NCBI GenBank assembly: GCA_002394185.1
Contig: DGTB01000180.1
Location: forward strand, 2,711 to 12,033
Length of the DNA: 9,323 bases
Reading direction: 5' to 3'
From: Bacteroidales bacterium UBA4347
Lineage (GTDB): Bacteria > Bacteroidota > Bacteroidia > Bacteroidales > P3
Every line of letters begins with the position of its first letter. The first letter of the stretch is position 1. Under the pieces are notes generated by a model, which saw nothing but the letters and a program-made list of their open reading frames with translations, was not told where the DNA came from and did no database searches. Positions 1 through 5,785 of this stretch are shown piece after piece. The position numbers were made by a program, and so were the translations under genes.

Positions 1-116
1 TCGGCCAGTACCTTGCCAAACTCTACGTGGACAAGTACCTCGGCCGCGACGTGCCCTCCTACATGAAAGACCTCGCTCTCTCCGGCCACGGCCTGAGTGA
101 AAATGCCTTCAAGTAG
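1..116 (+). CDS. 3' end of an unrecognised gene (partial)
   Basis: An open frame enters from the left edge; its first full codon is at position 3, and it ends at a TAG at 114-116. It gives 37 C-terminal residues, ending in SGHGLSENAFK. Codons are mostly C- or G-ending, like the confident genes further along, which supports real coding. The tail is mixed charged and hydrophobic, with no membrane segment and no sorting-domain pattern. I do not recognise the family from this fragment. The next gene has its own promoter-like box 40 bp downstream, so this one probably belongs to a separate transcription unit. Confidence 0.65.
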   Translation, partial: GQYLAKLYVDKYLGRDVPSYMKDLALSGHGLSENAFK

Positions 117-156
117 AAGGAACGGCATTTTTCTCGAATAATTCCATAAAAATACG

Positions 157-164
157 TATATTTG
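157..164 (+). promoter_or_regulatory. Bacteroidota-type -7 promoter box for the DUF5686 gene
   Basis: TATATTTG matches the TAnnTTTG -7 consensus of the primary Bacteroidota sigma factor and is followed by the commonly seen GCA. I see no convincing TTTG -33 element at the usual distance; a T-run at 128-132 is the nearest candidate. Transcription would start near 170, giving a very short leader before the ATG at 189. This argues against the in-frame TTG at 162 being the start, because it would lie inside the promoter. Confidence 0.6.
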
Positions 165-188
165 CATTGCCGAAAAAGTAATGTAAAT

Positions 189-2780
189 ATGCGTATTTTA
201 TTGAAATATAAACAGATTGTATTGATGATGCTCCTGCTGTCCCCTGTTGTGGCGGCAGCGCAGTTGGTGGAGACGACCAGCGTGCAAGGACGTGTGCGCG
301 ATGCTGAAACGAACGAACCGATACCTTTTGTGCAAATTGTGTTTGAAGGGTCGACAATCGGGACGGAAACAGATATGGACGGCAAGTTCACGATTAGCAA
401 CACGCAGGGGCTGACGAAGTTGCAGTTCCGCATGATGGGCTATGAGGCACAGAGCTATAAGGCTGTGAAGGGAAAAACGAAGAAGCGTGTGACAGTAAAG
501 ATGGTGCCGCGTGGCAAAACGTTGCAGGCTGTTGAGGTGACCGCCAAGAAGGGCAGCGGCAAATACAGTCGCAAGCACAACCCGGCGGTGGAATTGGTGA
601 AGAAGGTTATCGCCAAGAAGGAGGAGAACCGATTGGAGAGTGCCGACCAATACCACCGAAAGGTTTACGAGCGCCTGTCGATGTCGTTGGACGATTTCAA
701 TCCCGATTTCGAGGGGAAGCGCATTTGGCGGAAGCTGAGCTTCTTGGAGAAATATATCGACGAGACGGAGTTCGATGCGACACCTATCTTGGTGGTGTCT
801 ATGCGTGAGGCTTTGGCGGAGGAGAGCTATAGGAAAAGTCCGTCGCTGAGGCGTCGACTGGTGACAGGAAAGCGTATGGAGGGTCTGGATGAGGTGATGG
901 AGGATGAGGGAATGGATGCCAACATCCAGGCAATGTTCACGCCGGTGGACATCTACGATGGTGACATAGAGTTGATGCTGAATCATTTCACGTCGCCGCT
1001 GTCGCCGCTGCTGGCTGTTACGTTCTACAAGTACTATATCACCGACACGACTTTTGTGGACGGGCAGAAATGTGTGGAATTGAGTTTCGTGCCGGCCAAC
1101 CAGCAGAGCTACGGCTTCACGGGACGAATGTATGTGTCGTTGGACGCAGACAGCAGTTTTGCACTGACGAAATATGTGATGACGGTGTCGCCCCATGTGA
1201 ACCTGAATTTTGTGCGCGACCTTTCCATCGTGCAGACTTTCCACCGCGACTCGACGGGTCGTTATTTGCCTTACCGGTGTGATACGTATGGCCGTATGTA
1301 TATTTCCAAGCGCATTCAGGAACTTTATGTGCACCAGATGCGAGTATACACCGAATACGACTTGAGCGATACGGCCAATATGTTGCCGGACAGCCTGTTC
1401 TCGGTCTTTGAGCACGAGGTGGTGTTACCGCGCAAGGACCTGATGCGCTACAAGAGCGAGTTCAACGAACGGCGGCCTGTGAAGCTGTCGGCGAAGGAGA
1501 CGGTGTTGGACAGCATGTGGGTGGAGTTGAGACGCCTGCCGGAGTTTAGGGCCCTGAAGGCCACGGGCGAAGTGCTGGCCAGTGGCTATATCCCCACGCA
1601 TCGCAAACGCAGCGAGAGCCGTTTCGACCTTGGCCCTGTGTTCAATTTCCTCAGCTACAACCATCAAGAGGGCTGGCGTGTCCGCCTGGGAGGTATGAGC
1701 AAAGCAACGTTGAGTCCGCGCCACTTCATTGAGGGTTATGTGGCCTATGGTTTCCGCGACCAGCGCCCAAAGACGAACCTGACCTATACCTACACCTTCG
1801 ACGACAAGGACCGCCACGTGCATGAGTCCCCTTACAGCAGCATCAGCCTCAACGCCACCTACGAACTGGAGACCCCCGGCCAGAGCTATGACAATTTCGA
1901 CCGCGACAATATCTTCTCCTCCTCGGACCGTGAACTGAACGTGCAGTATGTGGCTCAAGCCTTGTTGCGCTTGCGCAAGGAGTGGAAGAGCCACATCCGT
2001 TTCGACACGTGGGTGGCAGCCCGCCACTATCAGCCCGCCGGATCGTTGGAGTACCTGCAGTATCAAGCTGATGGGTCGCTGAAGAAGGTGGACTACTTCA
2101 CCGAGGCCGAGTTCCATACGGCCTTGAGTTTCACGCCCAACTTCGCCGCCGGTACACGTCGCCGCGAGACGCAGAGCAATCTCCGTCGCGATGCCCCCAC
2201 TATCTCGCTGGCACACAACATCAACCTTGTCGACGGCGAGACACTCATCCAGAGCACTTCCTTCTCGGCCGACAAGCGCTTCTGGCTGTCCTCTTTCGGC
2301 CACATCGACGCCAAACTTGTCTCCGGTGTCATTTGGAACCGTGCCCCCTATACGCGTCTTTACATCCCTTCCGGCAACTCCAGCATCTACATAGCCAACA
2401 ATGCCTTCAACACCATGAAGCCCATGGAGTTCATCATGGACCAGTATGTGGCCTTCTTTGCCACCTACCACCTGAAGGGCTGGATTCTGAACCGCATACC
2501 TCTCATCAACCGCCTGCGGTTGCGCGAGGTGGTCGGATTCAACTTCCTCTACGGCGGCCTCACCTCCAAAAACGACTTCTACGGCGACCGTACAGGCCTC
2601 TACCAGATGCCCGAGGGTACAAAACCCTTTGGCACAACACCCTATATGGAATACAGCATTGGCGTGGAGAACATTCTTAAGTTCCTCCGTGTCGACTTTG
2701 TGCGGCGTCTCAGCTACCTCGACGGCCTGGAGGGGTGGGACCGCTGGTTTGTTCGCATCGACTTGAAGTTCTCGCTGTAG
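189..2780 (+). CDS. CarboxypepD_reg-like / DUF5686 outer-membrane protein
   Basis: An 863-residue protein, if started at ATG 189. Residues 1-24 form a signal peptide (basic start, hydrophobic LMMLLL core, AAA-Q cleavage site). Residues about 33-105 are a carboxypeptidase-regulatory-like beta-sandwich (QGRVRDAETNEPIPFVQI, then the TDMDGKF turn and RMMGY). From about 116 to the end it matches the DUF5686 family, opening with a K-Y-S-x-K-x-NPA-VELVKKVI segment. The C-terminal half, from about 490, alternates aromatic and polar residues like outer-membrane beta-strands and includes the conserved-looking LRLREVVGFNFLYGG. Length fits the family. DUF5686 proteins are predicted outer-membrane barrels of unknown function, often annotated beside TonB-dependent receptors; no plug domain is evident here. 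A small barrel gene follows 60 bp downstream, probably in the same operon. Codon choice changes partway along the gene (see findings). Family assignment is firm; function is unknown. Confidence 0.88.
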   Translation: MRILLKYKQIVLMMLLLSPVVAAAQLVETTSVQGRVRDAETNEPIPFVQIVFEGSTIGTETDMDGKFTISNTQGLTKLQFRMMGYEAQSYKAVKGKTKKRVTVKMVPRGKTLQAVEVTAKKGSGKYSRKHNPAVELVKKVIAKKEENRLESADQYHRKVYERLSMSLDDFNPDFEGKRIWRKLSFLEKYIDETEFDATPILVVSMREALAEESYRKSPSLRRRLVTGKRMEGLDEVMEDEGMDANIQAMFTPVDIYDGDIELMLNHFTSPLSPLLAVTFYKYYITDTTFVDGQKCVELSFVPANQQSYGFTGRMYVSLDADSSFALTKYVMTVSPHVNLNFVRDLSIVQTFHRDSTGRYLPYRCDTYGRMYISKRIQELYVHQMRVYTEYDLSDTANMLPDSLFSVFEHEVVLPRKDLMRYKSEFNERRPVKLSAKETVLDSMWVELRRLPEFRALKATGEVLASGYIPTHRKRSESRFDLGPVFNFLSYNHQEGWRVRLGGMSKATLSPRHFIEGYVAYGFRDQRPKTNLTYTYTFDDKDRHVHESPYSSISLNATYELETPGQSYDNFDRDNIFSSSDRELNVQYVAQALLRLRKEWKSHIRFDTWVAARHYQPAGSLEYLQYQADGSLKKVDYFTEAEFHTALSFTPNFAAGTRRRETQSNLRRDAPTISLAHNINLVDGETLIQSTSFSADKRFWLSSFGHIDAKLVSGVIWNRAPYTRLYIPSGNSSIYIANNAFNTMKPMEFIMDQYVAFFATYHLKGWILNRIPLINRLRLREVVGFNFLYGGLTSKNDFYGDRTGLYQMPEGTKPFGTTPYMEYSIGVENILKFLRVDFVRRLSYLDGLEGWDRWFVRIDLKFSL

Positions 2781-2840
2781 TTCGAGGACAGGAATGATTG
2801 GAGAAACATTTATTATGGTTAGACTGAAAAACAATTATAT

Positions 2841-3506
2841 ATGAAGAAGCTTGCATCATTGTTTTTTGTTTTATATATCTCATTCTCTCTCACTCATGCC
2901 CAGGAGGAGCGGCAGTATGTGAGCTGGGGTATTGTTGGAGGTCCCAACCTTTCGTCGTACATCATGCGCGTCGACCCGCTGTTGCGCGACACCCTCATCG
3001 CCGACACCGTCCTCAATTCGCTGCCAGCCACGGGTATGAGTCTCGGATTGTTCCTTGATTATCATGTCACCAACGATTGGTACCTTCAGGCTAACAGCAC
3101 GGCCACGCTGGAACAGGCTACACTCCGCTACAGCGACCACCACAGCCACATGCTCACCTTGGGCGCCGATGCGGGTCTCACCGTCTTCTATCGCCACCCC
3201 TGGCGCGGTGGTCATCTGCTCGTCGGTTTCGGCCCGTATTTCCATTTTGTGCTCTATTCTGCTGCCACCGAGGGCATTAACCTCTATCGTCGTCAGGTCT
3301 ACACCGACCCGGCCACGGGCAAGTCGCGCTTTGCCATGAGCGATATCCATGCTGGTCTCGGACTTACTCTTGGCTATGAGTTCGCCCAACACTGGCTCGT
3401 CCAGGTCGACAGCCGCTTCGGCGTCACCGACATCCTTAACCTCTCCACCCCCGGCACCTATGTCTACCCGTTTAAAATCACCTTCGGCGTGGGTTGTCGT
3501 TTTTGA
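2841..3506 (+). CDS. Small outer-membrane beta-barrel protein
   Basis: A 221-residue protein with a clear signal peptide (MKKLASLFFVLYISFSLTHA, cleaved before Gln21). The mature part has alternating hydrophobic/polar stretches of about ten residues typical of transmembrane beta-strands: WGIVGGPNLS, GMSLGLFLDYHV, WYLQANSTATLE, HLLVGFGPYFHFVLY, HAGLGLTLGYEF, WLVQVDSRFGV and FKITFGVGCRF. It ends in Phe, the usual C-terminal signal for insertion by the BAM complex. This is the porin-like small barrel type common in Bacteroidota (OMP_b-brl class). The N-terminal GGPNLS motif is usual for the class. No promoter box is seen in the 60-bp gap after the DUF5686 gene, so co-transcription is likely. It could be a structural partner or simply a housekeeping barrel; no substrate can be inferred. 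Confidence 0.85.
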   Translation: MKKLASLFFVLYISFSLTHAQEERQYVSWGIVGGPNLSSYIMRVDPLLRDTLIADTVLNSLPATGMSLGLFLDYHVTNDWYLQANSTATLEQATLRYSDHHSHMLTLGADAGLTVFYRHPWRGGHLLVGFGPYFHFVLYSAATEGINLYRRQVYTDPATGKSRFAMSDIHAGLGLTLGYEFAQHWLVQVDSRFGVTDILNLSTPGTYVYPFKITFGVGCRF

Positions 3507-3707
3507 TGTTTTTCGATAATAATTGGGTTGTTTGTAACACGCTGGTAAACAGTAGTGTTATCGTATCATCTTCTTCCCATCTTCTTACCTCGTTTTTACC
3601 CTCTTCATACCCTCCATTTCTATGGAAAAAGATGGTAGGTTTTTGGAGACTGTAGAGACGCGGCGTGCCACGTCTCCGCGCCGACATTGCCAACCAGGAG
3701 GCGGAGC
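3507..3707. other. Convergent intergenic region, no gene
   Basis: This 201-bp gap separates the 3' ends of the small barrel gene (plus) and the methionine sulfoxide reductase gene (minus). The left part, to about 3640, is T- and C-rich on the plus strand. It contains weak overlapping inverted repeats (TAACAC 3535-3540 with GTGTTA 3555-3560, and CGATAA 3514-3519 with TTATCG 3558-3563). The right part holds the palindromic element described separately. No credible open reading frame or RNA gene is seen. Confidence 0.6.
3651..3680. repeat. REP-like palindrome, possible bidirectional terminator
   Basis: GAGACG at 3655-3660 pairs perfectly with CGTCTC at 3671-3676. After one C/A mismatch the stem continues with GG/CC around a CGTG loop. 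It is preceded by TGTA, so the left arm reads TGTAGAGACG. The element lies between two converging genes, 31 bp past the stop of the minus-strand gene, where it could end transcription in either direction, although no long T-run follows it. From memory, palindromes beginning GTAGAGACG are dispersed in many copies in Bacteroidota genomes; this was not verified. A second compact G/C motif (GGCGGAGCC, 3700-3708) abuts the stop codon. Confidence 0.55.
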
Positions 3708-4181
3708 CTACAAGGCGATGAAGGCGGCAACCTGTTCCAGATAGCGGCGGTCGGTGTCGTCGAAGGTGGCCAGCTCGCGGCTGTCGATGTCGAGCACGGC
3801 GACGACTTCGTCACCTCTGAACACGGGCACGACGATTTCGCTGCGGCTTTCACTGCTGCAGGCTATGTGGCCGGGGAACTGTTCGACGTCGGGCACCACC
3901 ACGGTGCGGCGTTCTTTCCAGGCGGTGCCGCAGACGCCCTTGCCGTAGCCTATATGCACGCAGGCCAGCGGCCCTTGGAAGGGTCCCAGCACCAACTCCC
4001 CCTCTCCTTGGGAGATGGGTTGGGGTGAGGCCAAAACTCGATAGAATCCCGTCCACCAGAACCCGAATTCGTGGTGCAGCAGGGCACTGATGTTGGCCAT
4101 CTTGGCTATCGTGTCGCTCTCGTCCTCGCAGAGGGCTTTGGCTTGAGGCAGCAGTGCGATGTATTTCTCTTCCTTGGTCAT
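3708..4181 (-). CDS. msrC: Free methionine-(R)-sulfoxide reductase (GAF family)
   Basis: A 157-residue cytoplasmic GAF-fold enzyme that reduces free L-methionine-(R)-sulfoxide to methionine, normally using thioredoxin as electron donor, as part of oxidative-damage repair. The family signature is strong: LVLGPFQGPLACVHI, then GKGVCGTAW, FPGHIACSSESRSEIVVPV and VLDIDS. The three functional cysteines, Cys74, Cys84 and Cys108, keep the 10- and 24-residue spacing of Cys84/94/118 in the E. coli enzyme (YebR/MsrC). The start is the ATG at 4179-4181, directly preceded by a run of nine A residues; A-rich leaders favour initiation in Bacteroidota. The gene lies 93 bp after the fucosidase on the same strand with no promoter box visible between them, so read-through transcription is plausible. 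Residues about 51-62 are extra relative to E. coli and coincide with a DNA repeat (separate entry). Confidence 0.92.
   Translation of the reverse strand: MTKEEKYIALLPQAKALCEDESDTIAKMANISALLHHEFGFWWTGFYRVLASPQPISQGEGELVLGPFQGPLACVHIGYGKGVCGTAWKERRTVVVPDVEQFPGHIACSSESRSEIVVPVFRGDEVVAVLDIDSRELATFDDTDRRYLEQVAAFIAL
3994..4030. repeat. Dispersed-type hairpin repeat inside the msrC coding region
   Basis: On the minus strand this reads as a C-rich CCTCACCCCAACCC segment followed by ATCTCCCAAGGAGAGGGGGA. TCTCC (4003-4007) pairs with GGAGA (4011-4015) around a TTG loop. The stem continues past one mismatch with CCC (3999-4001) and GGG (4017-4019). It is translated in frame as ASPQPISQGEGEL. I recall near-identical CCTCACCCC...CTCTCC(N)GGAGAGGGG elements as high-copy repeats in Bacteroidota and cyanobacteria; this could not be searched here. 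It adds about nine residues to the loop before LVLGPFQG compared with E. coli YebR. Confidence 0.6.
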
Positions 4182-4274
4182 TTTTTTTTTATCAAGTTTT
4201 TTATATCTCCCGCTTCGCGAAATCCTGGAAATCTTGGAAATAATTCCCGCCGGTGGGCGGGGCGATTATATGGT
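4182..4274 (-). other. Fucosidase-msrC spacer with short repeats and a hairpin
   Basis: This 93-bp gap contains a perfect 6-bp stem (CCCGCC 4246-4251 with GGCGGG 4256-4261, loop GGTG) 13 bp after the fucosidase stop. It also has two near-identical 9-mers in tandem (AAATCCTGG 4220-4228, AAATCTTGG 4229-4237) plus a partial third, and a T9 run (4182-4190), which is A9 in the msrC leader. The hairpin is not followed by a U-tract on the minus strand, so it is a weak terminator candidate and may instead protect mRNA or be a dispersed repeat. No TAnnTTTG box is seen on the minus strand. Confidence 0.45.
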
Positions 4275-5570
4275 TTATTTCTTCTTCTTCAGTTCTTTAA
4301 CTGTTGCATAAGGCGCTTTGTCGATGAGGGTGATTTCGTACTGGTAGCGGCCGTCCTTCGATTGTGTATATCGCTTGTTGCCGTCGCAGTAGGGGTAGAG
4401 GGGGCGTGTGCCGTAGATGGCGTAGCCGTTCTTGTCGAGCCATTGGCCGATGGCCTCCATGCGCTGCAGGGCCTCAGGGGGCAGGTTGCCGTCGGGGTCG
4501 GGGCCCACGTTGAGCAGCAGGTTGCCGCCCTTGGCCACGACGTCGCAGAGCATGTGGATGAGGGTCTTGGTGCTTTTATAGTTGTCGTTGGGCACGTAGC
4601 TCCAGCTGTCTCCCATGGTCATGCAGGTCTCCCAGGGGTAGGGGAGGAGGGTGTCGGGCACCTGCTTTTCGGGGGTGCGGTAGTTCTCGTAGCGGCCGCC
4701 GACCGAGCGGTCCACGATGAGGGTCTGCGGATTGCGTTCGCGGGCGATGGAGGCCAGGCGGTGCATGTCCAGTTCCTGCACCTGGCCGCTGCAGCCCAGC
4801 CAGGGGCGTGTCTCGTCGTTGACGCTCCAGGCCGGACGCACCCATCCGCCGTCGAGCCAGAGAATGTCCACGGGGCCGTAGTTGTGCGTCAGCTCGTGGA
4901 TTTGGTTGTAGGTGAACTCCTGATAGCGCTGCCAGCGCTCCGGGTGGTCGGCGATGGAGTAGTTGACGTTGCGGTCCGCCGTGGCCCATTCGTGGGCCCA
5001 GTAGTCGTCGCAGTGCCAGTCGGGCTTGCTGAAGTAGAGGCCTATCCACATGTTCTCCTTGCGGAAGGCGTCGACGATGGCGCGCGTGAAGTCGGTCTTC
5101 GCGGGGCTGTGCATGCTGGTGTAGTCGGTGTAGCGGCTGTCGAACATGCAGTAGCCGTCGTGGTGCTTGGTGGTGAAAACGAGGTACTTCATGCCGGCGT
5201 TCCTGGCCGCCGCGGCCCACTGCTGCGGGGCGAAGTGCCGGGGATTGAAGGTGCGGTTCAGGGCCTGGTAGGCCTTTTTGTACTCGTAGTAGTCGCCGTC
5301 CTTGGTGCCCTTGATGGGGCGTCCGTCGGCGCCGAGGCGCTCGCGGGTGATCCAGCTCTCGTTGCAGATGCTCCAGCTTTCCACCACGCCCCATTGGGCG
5401 TAGATGCCCCAGTGCATCATAAAGCCGAACTTCAGGTCCTGCCACTCGCCAATGCGCTCGACGATGGCCGGGTCGCTCTCCGGGATACTGTCGTGCTGCG
5501 CGTGGGAAATTGAAAATTGAAAATTGAAAATTGAAAGTACGGCTGCCGCCAAAAGGGTTTTGTATTTCAT
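4275..5570 (-). CDS. Secreted GH29 alpha-L-fucosidase
   Basis: A 431-residue retaining exo-glycosidase releasing terminal alpha-L-fucose from glycans. Residues 1-24 are a signal peptide (SHA-Q cleavage site); there is no lipobox cysteine, so the enzyme is probably periplasmic. The catalytic (beta/alpha)8 domain spans about 35-385, with the GH29 hallmarks KFGFMMHWGIYAQWGVVESW, TTKHHDGYCMFDS (His136/His137) and VDILWLDGGW. Asp240 is the predicted nucleophile (codon 4851-4853). Glu301 in YRTPEKQ is the likely acid/base (codon 4668-4670). Later motifs WETCMTMGDSWSY and KGGNLLLNVGPDPDG are intact. Only about 45 residues follow the barrel, ending KELKKKK, so the usual C-terminal beta-sandwich looks short. 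The start is the ATG at 5568-5570, the only one upstream of the signal peptide. Linkage specificity cannot be decided by eye. A promoter box lies at 5641-5648. Confidence 0.93.
   Translation of the reverse strand: MKYKTLLAAAVLSIFNFQFSISHAQHDSIPESDPAIVERIGEWQDLKFGFMMHWGIYAQWGVVESWSICNESWITRERLGADGRPIKGTKDGDYYEYKKAYQALNRTFNPRHFAPQQWAAAARNAGMKYLVFTTKHHDGYCMFDSRYTDYTSMHSPAKTDFTRAIVDAFRKENMWIGLYFSKPDWHCDDYWAHEWATADRNVNYSIADHPERWQRYQEFTYNQIHELTHNYGPVDILWLDGGWVRPAWSVNDETRPWLGCSGQVQELDMHRLASIARERNPQTLIVDRSVGGRYENYRTPEKQVPDTLLPYPWETCMTMGDSWSYVPNDNYKSTKTLIHMLCDVVAKGGNLLLNVGPDPDGNLPPEALQRMEAIGQWLDKNGYAIYGTRPLYPYCDGNKRYTQSKDGRYQYEITLIDKAPYATVKELKKKK
5510..5537. repeat. Heptanucleotide tandem repeat in the fucosidase signal peptide
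   Basis: Four consecutive 7-bp units on the plus strand: TTGAAAA at 5510-5516, 5517-5523 and 5524-5530, and TTGAAAG at 5531-5537. Read on the minus strand they encode residues 12-21 (SIFNFQFSIS), the distal part of the hydrophobic core. Because 7 is not a multiple of 3, gain or loss of one unit shifts the reading frame. Similar TTGAAAA runs occur, as I recall, as dispersed repeats in Bacteroidota, so this may be such an element captured in a gene. Confidence 0.9.
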
Positions 5571-5640
5571 ATGACTATTATTCGTTTAATATCCTTTGTG
5601 TCTGTTTATTTCCATGCTTTTCGACGCTCGTGTTTCATTG

Positions 5641-5648
5641 CAAAGGTA
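5641..5648 (-). promoter_or_regulatory. -7 promoter box for the fucosidase gene
   Basis: CAAAGGTA on the plus strand reads TACCTTTG on the minus strand, an exact match to the TAnnTTTG consensus. Predicted transcription start is near 5634, giving a leader of about 65 nt. The -33 position would fall at about 5668-5672 and has no TTTG there; the nearest (CAAA on the plus strand, 5674-5677) is about 5 bp too far. The -33 zone overlaps the first hexamers of the repeat array, which suggests control by a DNA-binding protein. Confidence 0.7.
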
Positions 5649-5661
5649 CAAAAAATATTTA

Positions 5662-5760
5662 AAACTGCGCACTCAAATGTGCACTTTCCCCCAAAAACTG
5701 CGCACTGGACTGCGCAGTTTTTGTAAAATATTGCACGGTGGACTGCGCAGAATTGGCCGT
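5662..5760. repeat. Three 33-bp tandem repeats with six TGCGCA-type sites
   Basis: Units are 5662-5694, 5695-5727 and 5728-5760; neighbouring units share about 23/33 and 21/33 bases by eye. Each has two copies of an ACTGCGCA(C/G)T-like motif. The hexamers are TGCGCA 5666, TGTGCA 5678, TGCGCA 5699, TGCGCA 5711, TGCACG 5732 (degenerate) and TGCGCA 5744, so spacing alternates 12, 21, 12, 21, 12. TGCGCA is self-complementary, as expected for dimer-binding sites. The array covers the fucosidase -33 zone and ends 25 bp before the -33 box of the divergent gene. Confidence 0.75.
5693..5722. repeat. Perfect 12-bp inverted repeat with A/T-tract ends
   Basis: AAAAACTGCGCA (5693-5704) is the exact reverse complement of TGCGCAGTTTTT (5711-5722), with a 6-nt loop (CTGGAC). 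The A-run/G+C stem/T-run layout resembles an intrinsic terminator usable in both directions. However, it sits upstream of both divergent start sites, so terminating either gene is not an obvious role. It may instead be the best-matched operator pair of the surrounding array, or a block to stray transcription. Confidence 0.7.
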
Positions 5761-5785
5761 TTTTCCACGCAGGAGAATATTCAAT

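Noticed and set aside
162..188. TTG at 162 as the start of the DUF5686 gene (nine extra residues)
   Set aside because: It lies inside the TATATTTG promoter box and upstream of the predicted transcription start. The ATG at 189 gives a standard signal peptide.
198..2834. Two long minus-strand open frames opposite the DUF5686 gene
   Set aside because: They are His/Arg/Val-rich translations without recognisable motifs, covering a coherent DUF5686 coding sequence on the other strand.
3507..3600. Weak inverted repeats after the small barrel gene as an intrinsic terminator
   Set aside because: The arms are only 6 bp, overlap each other, have long loops and lack a following T-run.
4071..5513. Long plus-strand open frame (480 residues) opposite the fucosidase
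   Set aside because: It is a high-GC antisense shadow: low-complexity V/A/G/L-rich, with no domain, while the opposite strand is an unmistakable GH29 enzyme.
5662..5760. CRISPR array or replication iterons
   Set aside because: There are only three degenerate units with no distinct spacers, and no cas or replication-initiator gene nearby. The position between two promoters fits operators or a dispersed repeat better.
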